From the NCBI RefSeq assembly GCF_030848575.1, contig NZ_JAVDDX010000001.1:1116001-1180000 (forward strand): a DNA stretch of 64,000 nucleotides, read 5' to 3'. A program made the translations under genes and the position numbers. Source of the stretch: Haloarcula sp. H-GB4 (GTDB taxonomy: Archaea; Halobacteriota; Halobacteria; Halobacteriales; Haloarculaceae). The notes under the pieces are model-generated. The model did no database searches. It saw nothing but the letters and a program-made list of their open reading frames with translations, and was not told the origin of the DNA. Shown here piece after piece: positions 7,956-15,197 of the stretch; position 1 is the first letter of the stretch; each line of letters begins with the position of its first letter.

Positions 7956-10634
7956 TCAGTTGACTTCTTCGTAGAGTGCCGTCACGTCCGCGAAGTCGAG
8001 TTTACCGTTCTCGTTGAAGTCATACGCGCCGGTGTTCAGCTGGACGCTGTCGGAGTCCATGTTCGAGAACAACACCTGTACGTCCTCGTAGTCGAGACGG
8101 CCGTTGCCGTTGAGGTCCTCGAAATGACCGTCGCCGTCGGGATCGGTCGGCGCGGTGTCACCGACGACCGTCTGCGGGCCACCCACAACGATACCGTTTC
8201 GGGCTTCTGCCTCGATGGCGTTCCCGTTCTCGTCGTCCATTTGTTCGATGGAGACAGTCAGGTCGGTCGTGCCGCCGCCGTTAGCGCGGACATCGAGCGT
8301 TGCGAGTGACGCGTCCATCGCGCCGGACTGGACGTTCGTATTGACATCGGCAACACGGATTGTCGCCGACGAGCCGTCGTCGCTGATCGAACTCTCGGTG
8401 AGACCGAGCGCGTCGGGGAAGGAGACACCGGTGATAGACGCGATCTCGGGGTTGGAGACGCTGACGGTGAGTCGAGCGCCGGAGAAGCCAGCAGGGAGCG
8501 ATGAGGCGGTCAGCGAGACGCTGCCCGTCGATCCACTTCCGACCGCGGCGGAATTGGCGCTGACTGTGACGGTGGGCTGGTAGACATAGAGACCGTCGTT
8601 CGGGTACGAGCGCGCAGGGCCACCGAAGCCGTCCTCACAGCAGAGAACGCGACCATCGCGCATCGTATAGACGTTGTCGACGTTCCGGAGCGCGTCGTTT
8701 GCGTCTTCCGGCGAATCGGTGAAGTCGGGGCCGGTGATGACTGGTTCGAGCCTCGAAACGTTGTAGTCCGCTTCCAGCACACCGCGGTAGACGACGCCGC
8801 CGTCGACGCGGTCGAGTTGGATATCGCCTTCGTCGTCTGCGAGTGCGTCGTTGAACTCCGAGATGCCGAAGTAGATGAAGTCGCCGGGCTGGGAGTCATC
8901 CACGGTGTCGACGCCCTCGGCCTTGTTGAACTCGATGGACGCACCGATTTCCTTGGCGGCTGCGCGGGTCTCAAGGAACGGGACGCGACGGAGTTCCTCG
9001 TCGACGCCGTCCGGGCCGTTTGCTTCGTACTGTTCGGCCCACTCGACGATTTCCTCGTTCGTGATGTAACTCTGATTGCCGCTTGCGCTCTGGAGGACTG
9101 TAAGGTCGGCTTCCCTGACTGCGTCCGACACCGAGACATCCGTTCCGATTTCGTCCACACTGTATTCGGTGTGCTCCGTGATGTAGTCGGCCTGCGTGAC
9201 GTCGTCGTACTCCGCGATCCACTCAGCAGCCTCGCCGTTCGTGGCGTGACCGAGCTTCATCCATTCGATCTCAAGTGGTGTCTGTGCCGGGGAGTTCCGC
9301 CCGTCGGATTCGGCGGCGTTGGCCGCGTCGTTGGTAATCTGTGGCGCGTACAGCGTGCCTGCGATGTCGTCGGTGTTGTCGTACTCCGGAATTGGCTCGT
9401 CGGCGACGAACTTGTAGATACCCTTGCTATCGCCGTCCGAACAGCCGTAGACCGTCTTCTGGTCGCCCTGAATATCAGGTGCTTCCCAGGCGGCCCGACC
9501 CATGACATAGTACTTCATCGGACTCGGCGTTTCGGCAGCCGGTTCCCGGATGTCGACGAAGTACCCGTAGCGGTACGGGTTCGGGTAGACGTCATCGATG
9601 AGCGTCATATCGTTCCCGTCCTCGGTCTGGTCGACCGTGTCCGCACCGAGGTAGTACGCCGCCTTCTCGACACCGGCCTGGGACCAGTAGCCCTGAATGG
9701 TGAACTCCTCCGCAATGTCACCGGCCTCAACGTAGTCACCCAGTGCCTCCCCGATTTCCGACGGGTTCGGACGGTTCCAGAACTGACAGCCACCGATTTT
9801 GCCGACACCGGTTCCAGACTCCACGATGTCGCCCACTGTGTACGTATATGAGACGCGCGGGTGGCTGTAGTTCTCCTCGGCCGAGATCATCGTTTCCCAC
9901 GGGCTGAGGTCACCATAGCAGTTGACCCACGTCCCGCCAAGATTGCGGAACGCCTCGGTATTGACGACGTTGAGCGTCATGTCCGAACCGACGTCGGCAC
10001 TCCACTCGCCGCTCTCGTCCCGGCTTATCGGGACCCGCGAGATGCACCCCGGGTAGTTCTCCCAGTTTGTGAATAGATACCCTTCAGTGCCCTCGTCGTC
10101 TGTTGCGACGAACTGGTTGCAGTCTGGATTTTGCCCATAGCCACCACTGCTTCCATTGAGCGCAGTAAGGTCGACACCGTCAGGTGTCTGTGGGACACCG
10201 AGGCGTTCCTCGCCGCCCTGAATCTCTTCGCGGCCCTGAATAAGGACCTCGTAGTTACCAGCTTCGGACCGGACCTGACGCTGTTTCTCCTCGGTGTCCG
10301 GAATCCCCACCTCGGAGAAATCGTCGTTACTCCCGTCGAACTCGAACTGGAAGCCGCTGAAATAGCCCACCGCGGCCCGTCCGAACGGTTCGGGGTTTTC
10401 TCCCTCCGGGTGCTGGAGGCTGTACAGCAGTGACCCGTCCTCAAAGACGAACGGTCCCGTCACCTCCGCGCCGAACGCCGTCGTCGAGAACCGTTTGAGA
10501 CTACCGGCAACACTCGGTGCCCCGGGTGTGTCTGTCTCTTCGACCTCTTCCCCACTTGCCACGCCGATGACGCTGGCCCCAAGTGCAGCAGCCACCGACT
10601 GTGAAAGTACCTGCCGTCGAGTGAAATCGACCAT
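7956..10634 (-). CDS. Tat-exported PhoX-like (DUF839) phosphatase with cohesin-like and dockerin-like modules
   Basis: The protein has 892 residues. Residues 4-30 are a Tat signal (FTRRQVLSQSVAAALG). Residues from about 40 to 686 resemble PhoX/DUF839 beta-propeller alkaline phosphatases, with NWENYPGCISRVPISR, GTWVNCYGDLSPWETMISAEE and VLCCEDGFGG segments; this family is Ca/Fe-dependent and exported by Tat. Residues about 687-820 form a beta-rich cohesin-like domain similar to the one in the next gene. Residues about 831-892 carry two EF-hand-like calcium loops (DLNGNGRLDYED and DFNENGKLDFAD), the duplicated signature of type I dockerins. A TATA-like element at 10655-10664 suits leaderless expression. 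Phosphate scavenging at the surface is inferred; no active-site residue was verified. Confidence 0.82.
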   Translation of the reverse strand: MVDFTRRQVLSQSVAAALGASVIGVASGEEVEETDTPGAPSVAGSLKRFSTTAFGAEVTGPFVFEDGSLLYSLQHPEGENPEPFGRAAVGYFSGFQFEFDGSNDDFSEVGIPDTEEKQRQVRSEAGNYEVLIQGREEIQGGEERLGVPQTPDGVDLTALNGSSGGYGQNPDCNQFVATDDEGTEGYLFTNWENYPGCISRVPISRDESGEWSADVGSDMTLNVVNTEAFRNLGGTWVNCYGDLSPWETMISAEENYSHPRVSYTYTVGDIVESGTGVGKIGGCQFWNRPNPSEIGEALGDYVEAGDIAEEFTIQGYWSQAGVEKAAYYLGADTVDQTEDGNDMTLIDDVYPNPYRYGYFVDIREPAAETPSPMKYYVMGRAAWEAPDIQGDQKTVYGCSDGDSKGIYKFVADEPIPEYDNTDDIAGTLYAPQITNDAANAAESDGRNSPAQTPLEIEWMKLGHATNGEAAEWIAEYDDVTQADYITEHTEYSVDEIGTDVSVSDAVREADLTVLQSASGNQSYITNEEIVEWAEQYEANGPDGVDEELRRVPFLETRAAAKEIGASIEFNKAEGVDTVDDSQPGDFIYFGISEFNDALADDEGDIQLDRVDGGVVYRGVLEADYNVSRLEPVITGPDFTDSPEDANDALRNVDNVYTMRDGRVLCCEDGFGGPARSYPNDGLYVYQPTVTVSANSAAVGSGSTGSVSLTASSLPAGFSGARLTVSVSNPEIASITGVSFPDALGLTESSISDDGSSATIRVADVNTNVQSGAMDASLATLDVRANGGGTTDLTVSIEQMDDENGNAIEAEARNGIVVGGPQTVVGDTAPTDPDGDGHFEDLNGNGRLDYEDVQVLFSNMDSDSVQLNTGAYDFNENGKLDFADVTALYEEVN

Positions 10635-10654
10635 GCGAGTGAGGGGTAGCAGTG

Positions 10655-10664
10655 ATTATTAAAG
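10655..10664 (-). promoter_or_regulatory. TATA-like promoter element for the PhoX-like operon
   Basis: On the minus strand this reads CTTTAATAAT, centred about 26 bases upstream of the ATG at 10634. That is the spacing expected for archaeal TATA boxes on leaderless transcripts. The surrounding stretch 10635-10800 is notably AT-rich against the genome background. A second AT-rich run at 10669-10679 lies somewhat farther than usual. Nothing else was recognised between 10680 and 10916. Confidence 0.5.
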
Positions 10665-10916
10665 CAAGTTTATAATATTTGTATGATGTATTCAGAGCGC
10701 TCTTATGAGATCAGTTCTCACCGTACTCCTAACCTATAGGACATATCACAAATACTGCTATTTTTACAGAATACGTGCTGACTGACTCCGATAACATCCT
10801 CTGATGAATCGATCGGTCATCACCTACTTACCAGTGGGCGAGTCGGATAGTCAACACAGTGCGAACCCGCCCTATGTCACATCACAAGTCGAACGAGCAG
10901 TCACCGTGACGCGGTG

Positions 10917-11204
10917 TTACATCCCCATGTCGGCGGCCGGGTCGGGGACTGGAAGCGTGTTCGGGGACACGCCAAGCAGTTCTGCCGCGTGATCGAGTGC
11001 CATATCGAAGCCGTAGTATCGTTCCAGTTCGTCGCCGTCAGCTGTCGGTCGGACCTTCAGCATTGCGTACCCCTCGATATTCTGTGCGACCGCGGCGCTC
11101 CCGCCGTTACTCTCGAATATCAGTAGCCGTTCCTCGTCGGTCTCTCGGTAGGTGGCCGTGATACCGTCGGCCGACGCCTCGACGGGGAGTTCGGAATCGG
11201 TCAT
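10917..11204 (-). CDS. Conserved-looking hypothetical protein (95 aa)
   Basis: From the ATG at 11204 (MTDSELPVEASADGITATYRE) the product is a 95-residue acidic soluble protein. It has alternating beta strands (ERLLIFESNGGSAAVAQNI, YAMLKVRPTADGDELERYYG) and a C-terminal Pro/Asp-rich tail. The longer ORF start at 11282 adds a basic, phenylalanine-rich stretch and runs into the promoter space of the divergent PadR-like gene, so it is rejected. No known domain was identified. The 86-base gap to the divergent regulator at 11291 leaves room for a shared control region. Confidence 0.65.
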   Translation of the reverse strand: MTDSELPVEASADGITATYRETDEERLLIFESNGGSAAVAQNIEGYAMLKVRPTADGDELERYYGFDMALDHAAELLGVSPNTLPVPDPAADMGM

Positions 11205-11290
11205 CGGCGGGACTATGAACCGAGGGAATGCGAACCTGACGGTCCGATCGAAATCATAAACGCGAAGCGGACGGACCGCCACGAACGCCC

Positions 11291-11581
11291 ATGGCGAAGT
11301 GGCTCCAGAGTGGTCGCCGACGTGATATGTGTGTTCTGCTGGCCGCCGCCGAAGACGGGGAACTCTCCGGCCAGCGGCTAAAGACGCGGCTCGAACGCCG
11401 GTACGACACGCGGATCGAACCGAAGAGTTTCTACGGCGCGCTTGATGCGCTGGAGTCGGCTGGGTTCGTCGAACACCGTGAGGACGGCATCGCCGACAAG
11501 TACTCCCTGACCGGCGCCGGCGAGCGACGGCTTCGAGCCCAGTTCAAATGGATGCGGGAGGCGCTTGGCGAGGACGGCTGA
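11291..11581 (+). CDS. PadR-like winged-helix transcriptional regulator
   Basis: The 96-residue protein has a winged-helix fold. Helices include RDMCVLLAAAEDGELSGQRLKTRLE, a recognition-helix region SFYGALDALESAGFVEHRE, and a wing DKYSLTGAGERRL ending in a helix that could dimerise. The pattern (L..LEs.GLv....dg....Y.lT..G...L) is that of PadR/MarR-type regulators. It is divergent from the 95-residue hypothetical gene, which is the obvious candidate target along with itself. The effector is unknown. Confidence 0.8.
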   Translation: MAKWLQSGRRRDMCVLLAAAEDGELSGQRLKTRLERRYDTRIEPKSFYGALDALESAGFVEHREDGIADKYSLTGAGERRLRAQFKWMREALGEDG

Positions 11582-11671
11582 CGCTGCTGCTCGACGGCTC
11601 CTGCCGAATTTCGTTTCGCCGGCACTGATTGATGGGATATTCTTTTGTGAGCGGTCCCACAGAACACAGGT

Positions 11672-11926
11672 ATGTCCCTGTCCCGCTCGCTCCTCCTGGC
11701 AGGCCTGGACGCCCTCCCGTTTGCGGCGCTCGCCAGCGTCGCAACGTATGTCTTCGCACGCACAGCTATCCAGCCGTCAGCAGTTGTCGGCATGCCCGCC
11801 GCAACAGTCGGCGTGGCCGTGCTCCTCGCGCTGGGAACCATCAGCGCGAACCGGTACCGTGCCGACGGAAAATCATTCTACTTCACGCGTGCGGTCGTCG
11901 TCGAAGGACTCCTCTCGCTTCCCTAA
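11672..11926 (+). CDS. Small two-helix membrane protein (84 aa)
   Basis: This 84-residue hydrophobic protein has two predicted membrane helices (about 8-28 and 38-57) separated by a short polar loop, then a short cytosolic or external tail with Tyr/Arg residues and a final hydrophobic LLSLP. There is no recognised domain. It ends convergently with the acyl-CoA dehydrogenase gene, overlapping its stop by four bases. Codon use looks haloarchaeal, supporting a real gene. Confidence 0.6.
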   Translation: MSLSRSLLLAGLDALPFAALASVATYVFARTAIQPSAVVGMPAATVGVAVLLALGTISANRYRADGKSFYFTRAVVVEGLLSLP

Positions 11927-13071
11927 TCGAGAAGCTCGCTGGCAATCGTATTCCGAAGGACCTCGCTGGTGCCTTCGTAAATCTCGTTGAGTTTGGCGTC
12001 GCGGTAGAATCGCTCAGCCGGGAAGTCCTTCGTGTAGCCGTAGCCGCCGTGGACCTGAATGCCCTCGTTCGCCACTTCTCGGGACACCTCTGAGGCGTAC
12101 AGTTTGGCCTGTGCGGCCTCCTTGACGAACGACTCGCCGGCCATCTTCTTATCGGCGGCCTGGTGCATCAGTAGGCGGGCCGCCTGCGTCTTCGTGTCCA
12201 TGTCGGCGAGTTTGTGCTGGATAGCCTGGAAATCGCTAATTGGCTGGTCGAACTGCTCGCGGTCCTGGGCGTATTTCAGTGCCTCGTCCAGCGCGGCTTG
12301 GGCGATGCCGACACCGCGGGCCGCGATAGTGATGCGTCCGCCGTTGAGCGTTTTGAGCGCGTGGACGAACCCACGGCCCTCCTCACCGAGCATACGGTCG
12401 GCAGGGATGCGCATCTCGTCGAACCGGAGTTCGGCGGTTGGACAGCCCTTGTCGCCGAGTTTGTGCTCGGTCCCTTCAACGATGAAGCCGTCGTCCTCCT
12501 CGGGGCGGACGATGAACGAGGAGATGCCCTTGTTGCCGGCCTCAGGGTCGGTCTTCGCGAACAGGACGACAGTGTCGGCGACGGACCCGTTGGAAATCCA
12601 GAGCTTGCCGCCGTTGACCAAATAGGCGTCACCGCCGTCGACCGGTTCGGCGGTGGTGTCCATCGCTGGCACGTCACTGCCCGCGCCCGCTTCGGAGAGG
12701 GCGAACGCGCCGATTTCCTCACCCGCTGCCAGCGGCGTAAGGTAGGTCTCTTTCTGGGCCTCGTTGCCGAACTCGTAGATCATGTTACAGGCCAGCGAGA
12801 TGTGTGCGGCGACGATTGTGCCGAGTCCGCCGCTTCCCCGCGAAATCTCTTCGAGGGCCATGGCGTAGCTGTGATAGTCCAGTTCGGCCCCGCCGTACTG
12901 CTCCGGAATCGGCATTCCCATCAGGCCGAGCTCGGCCATTTCGTCGACAAGGTCCCACGGGAATTCGTCAGTTTCGTCAATCTCCGCTGCTCGCGGCTTG
13001 ACTTCGTCGTCGACGAACTCCGAGACCATGTCCTGTATCTGGCGTTGTTCCTGTGTGGGGCTAAAGTCCAT
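11923..13071 (-). CDS. Acyl-CoA dehydrogenase (short/medium-chain type)
   Basis: This 382-residue FAD enzyme introduces the alpha-beta double bond in acyl-CoA. The family signature ALSEAGAGSDVPAM and the LWISNG strand bind substrate and flavin. GYGYTKDFPAERFYRDAKLN and IYEGTSEVLRNTIA form the C-terminal helical domain, with the catalytic-base glutamate in the YEGTSE motif. The length is typical. The 3-hydroxyacyl-CoA dehydrogenase gene lies 105 bases upstream on the same strand, so the two act in successive parts of fatty or branched acyl-CoA oxidation (or reversal) and may be co-expressed. Confidence 0.95.
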   Translation of the reverse strand: MDFSPTQEQRQIQDMVSEFVDDEVKPRAAEIDETDEFPWDLVDEMAELGLMGMPIPEQYGGAELDYHSYAMALEEISRGSGGLGTIVAAHISLACNMIYEFGNEAQKETYLTPLAAGEEIGAFALSEAGAGSDVPAMDTTAEPVDGGDAYLVNGGKLWISNGSVADTVVLFAKTDPEAGNKGISSFIVRPEEDDGFIVEGTEHKLGDKGCPTAELRFDEMRIPADRMLGEEGRGFVHALKTLNGGRITIAARGVGIAQAALDEALKYAQDREQFDQPISDFQAIQHKLADMDTKTQAARLLMHQAADKKMAGESFVKEAAQAKLYASEVSREVANEGIQVHGGYGYTKDFPAERFYRDAKLNEIYEGTSEVLRNTIASELLD

Positions 13072-13176
13072 GATAAATCCTAACGCGGGTTGGGTCTTTA
13101 CTGTTGGCCAACGCGCGGCCCGTTGCCGGGTATCGTACTCGGCCCGCTACTGTCGGCGTTCGTCACCGCCGCTCTG

Positions 13177-14034
13177 TCAGTCGTAGTCGTAGAAGCCCTG
13201 CCCGGATTTTTTCCCGAGGTCGCCGGCCGCGACTTTCCGTTTGAGAAGGTATGCGGGCTTGTAGCGGTCACCCAGCTCTTCATACAGCGTTTCAGAGGCG
13301 TCGAGAACCACATCAAGGCCGATGTGGTCGGCCAGTTCGAGTGGCCCCATCGGGACGTTCGTCCCGAGGGTCAGCCCGCGGTCGATGTCAGCCTTGTCGG
13401 CGACACCCTCGTCGTACGCACGAATGCCTTCGTTGATCCAGGGCATCAAGACACGGTTCACGACGAAGCCGGGCTTGTCGTCGGCCTCCCACGTCTCTTT
13501 GCCGATGTCGTGGGCGAACTCCCGGCCCAGCGTCACTGTCCCGTCGCTGGTTTTCTCACCGACGACGAGTTCGACGCCTTTCATGACCGGTACGGGGTTC
13601 ATGAAGTGCAGTCCGAGGACCTGTTCCGGTCGCTCAGTGACACTAGCGATTGTCGTAATCGAGAGGGTGCTCGTGTTGCTGGCTAGCACCGTGTCCGGCC
13701 CGCAGACTGCGTCGAGGTCCTCGAACACAGACTGCTTGATGTCCATGTTTTCTGTTACGGCCTCGACAACGAGGTCGGCATCCGCAAGGTCGTTCATCTC
13801 GGTGGTTCCGGTGATACGGGCTGTTGCCGCTTCCGCCTCCTGTTCTGTCACTGTGTCGCGCGCAACGAGTGTTTCAAAGCTCGACTGAATCTCCTCGAAC
13901 CCGGCGGCAACCAGTTCTTCCGTCACATCACGCATGACGACATCGTAGCCGGCCGTCGCTGCGACCTGGGCGATGCCATTACCCATCGTTCCAGCCCCGA
14001 CGACGCCAACGGTGTCGACTGTTTCGAGATGCAT
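13177..14034 (-). CDS. hbd: 3-hydroxyacyl-CoA (3-hydroxybutyryl-CoA) dehydrogenase
   Basis: This 285-residue NAD(P)-dependent enzyme oxidises L-3-hydroxyacyl-CoA. The Rossmann motif GVVGAGTMGNGIAQ is at residues 9-22. The catalytic His lies in LGLHFMNPVPVMKGVE, and the substrate-binding C-terminal domain has FVVNRVLMPWINEG and NVPMGPLELADHIGLD. The size matches the monofunctional short form. Neighbouring acyl-CoA dehydrogenase genes at 11923 and 21775 and an enoyl-CoA hydratase start at the window end show beta-oxidation capacity, though not in a single operon. The following 184 bases (14035-14218) hold no gene. Confidence 0.95.
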   Translation of the reverse strand: MHLETVDTVGVVGAGTMGNGIAQVAATAGYDVVMRDVTEELVAAGFEEIQSSFETLVARDTVTEQEAEAATARITGTTEMNDLADADLVVEAVTENMDIKQSVFEDLDAVCGPDTVLASNTSTLSITTIASVTERPEQVLGLHFMNPVPVMKGVELVVGEKTSDGTVTLGREFAHDIGKETWEADDKPGFVVNRVLMPWINEGIRAYDEGVADKADIDRGLTLGTNVPMGPLELADHIGLDVVLDASETLYEELGDRYKPAYLLKRKVAAGDLGKKSGQGFYDYD

Positions 14035-14188
14035 ACCCGCGTCTTCGTCGGGTGGTTGTGTAAGTCTGCCGACGGTATCGGAGCATCACGGGGCTGAAAT
14101 TCTACCGAGAGAATCTGTCACAGGCTTAGCGGCAAGCACTGCCCCGCGGCTGAATATTCACTCGAAATGTAGTAAATGTCAGCAAAAA

Positions 14189-14197
14189 GATACTTAT
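14189..14197 (+). promoter_or_regulatory. TATA-like element upstream of the fbp leader ORF
   Basis: GATACTTAT lies in an A-rich context (AGCAAAAAGATACTTATGG) and is centred about 26 bases before the ATG at 14219. This would place the transcript start at or near that ATG and leave an 85-base leader in front of fbp. The element is a weak match and rests on spacing alone. Confidence 0.4.
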
Positions 14198-14218
14198 GGT
14201 GTGCCGGAGAACCAACTG

Positions 14219-14311
14219 ATGATGAGAAACCCTGCGGGCAGCAGGCTCGGAGAAAGATTCGACTGGTCACTGAATGGCCAGTCTCTGCCCCTACATCTGA
14301 CAAATGAGTAA
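14219..14311 (+). CDS. Possible 30-residue leader ORF overlapping the fbp start
   Basis: This ORF starts with ATGATG (MMRNPAGSRLGERF) and ends with a TAA at 14309-14311. The stop overlaps the first codons of fbp (ATG at 14304) in another frame. It sits at the right distance from a TATA-like element to be translated from a leaderless mRNA, and its stop would bring ribosomes to the fbp start. Third-position GC is only about 60 percent, lower than in neighbouring genes, so coding status is doubtful. It may simply be a 5' untranslated leader. Confidence 0.35.
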   Translation: MMRNPAGSRLGERFDWSLNGQSLPLHLTNE

Positions 14312-15179
14312 GTCACTCGACATCTCGACCACCGAAGCCGAGCAGACAGTCACGGAAGTCATCGACACCATCGTCGCGACGACACCGGACGTCCGCCGCG
14401 CTGTTGCCGATTACCGTGGCCAGAGCAACTCCGTCAACCCCACCGGCGACGACCAGCTCGCGGCTGACCTGCGCGCCGACGAACTGTTCGAACAGCGGGT
14501 GCTGGGCATCGACGGCGTTGCCTCCTACGCCAGCGAAGAACGTGCAGAGGTGAAAACCACAGACGGCCGTCTCCACGTCGCGATGGACCCCCTCGACGGG
14601 TCGAGCAACCTCGAACCCAACAGCGGGATGGGGACAATTTTCGGCGTGTACAGCGAGCAGCCGCCGACTGTCGGTACCAATCTCCTCGCCGCCGGGTTCG
14701 TCATCTACGGCCCGATCACCTCGATGGTCGTTGCCCGGAACGGCAGCGTCCGTGAGTATATCCTCGAAGACGGCGACAAGCGGGTCGTCGACGACGAGGT
14801 GACGGTCCCTGAAGACCCCACAGTGTTCGGGTTCGGCGGCGGCGTCGACTCCTGGACCGACGAGTTCGAATCCTATGCCGAGGAAGTCCGTCACGAACTG
14901 AAACTCCGCTACGGCGGGGCAATGGTCGCGGACATCAATCAGGTACTCACCTACGGTGGCATCTTCTCGTACCCCGCACTAGAGTCACACCCCAAGGGGA
15001 AACTTCGGGTCCAGTTCGAGGGACATCCGATGGCCTACATCCTTGAGTCGGCCGGCGGTCGGTCCTCCGACGGCGACCAGTCACTGCTTGAGATAGAACC
15101 CGGCGAACTACACGAGCGGACGCCGCTGTATCTCGGGAACGACGACCTGATCGACCGACTCGAAGCGAGCATCGACTGA
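14304..15179 (+). CDS. fbp: Fructose-1,6-bisphosphatase, class I type
   Basis: The product is 291 residues of the inositol-phosphatase/FBPase superfamily. The metal-binding motif is MDPLDGSSNLEPNSG at about residues 93-107, and an acidic EERAE site lies just before it. GAMVADINQVLTYGGIF and KLRVQFEGHPMAYILES contribute to the sugar-phosphate site, and the GGRSSDG turn is a class I feature. It hydrolyses fructose 1,6-bisphosphate in gluconeogenesis. Haloarchaea use this class rather than the bifunctional archaeal aldolase/phosphatase. The upstream leader is unusually long for this group. Confidence 0.93.
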   Translation: MSKSLDISTTEAEQTVTEVIDTIVATTPDVRRAVADYRGQSNSVNPTGDDQLAADLRADELFEQRVLGIDGVASYASEERAEVKTTDGRLHVAMDPLDGSSNLEPNSGMGTIFGVYSEQPPTVGTNLLAAGFVIYGPITSMVVARNGSVREYILEDGDKRVVDDEVTVPEDPTVFGFGGGVDSWTDEFESYAEEVRHELKLRYGGAMVADINQVLTYGGIFSYPALESHPKGKLRVQFEGHPMAYILESAGGRSSDGDQSLLEIEPGELHERTPLYLGNDDLIDRLEASID

Positions 15180-15197
15180 TACGCCCGACTTTGTCAT

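Noticed and set aside
10804-10992. 62-residue forward ORF in the AT-rich gap upstream of the PhoX-like operon
   Set aside because: Composition unlike coding sequence, and it overlaps the reverse 95-residue gene.
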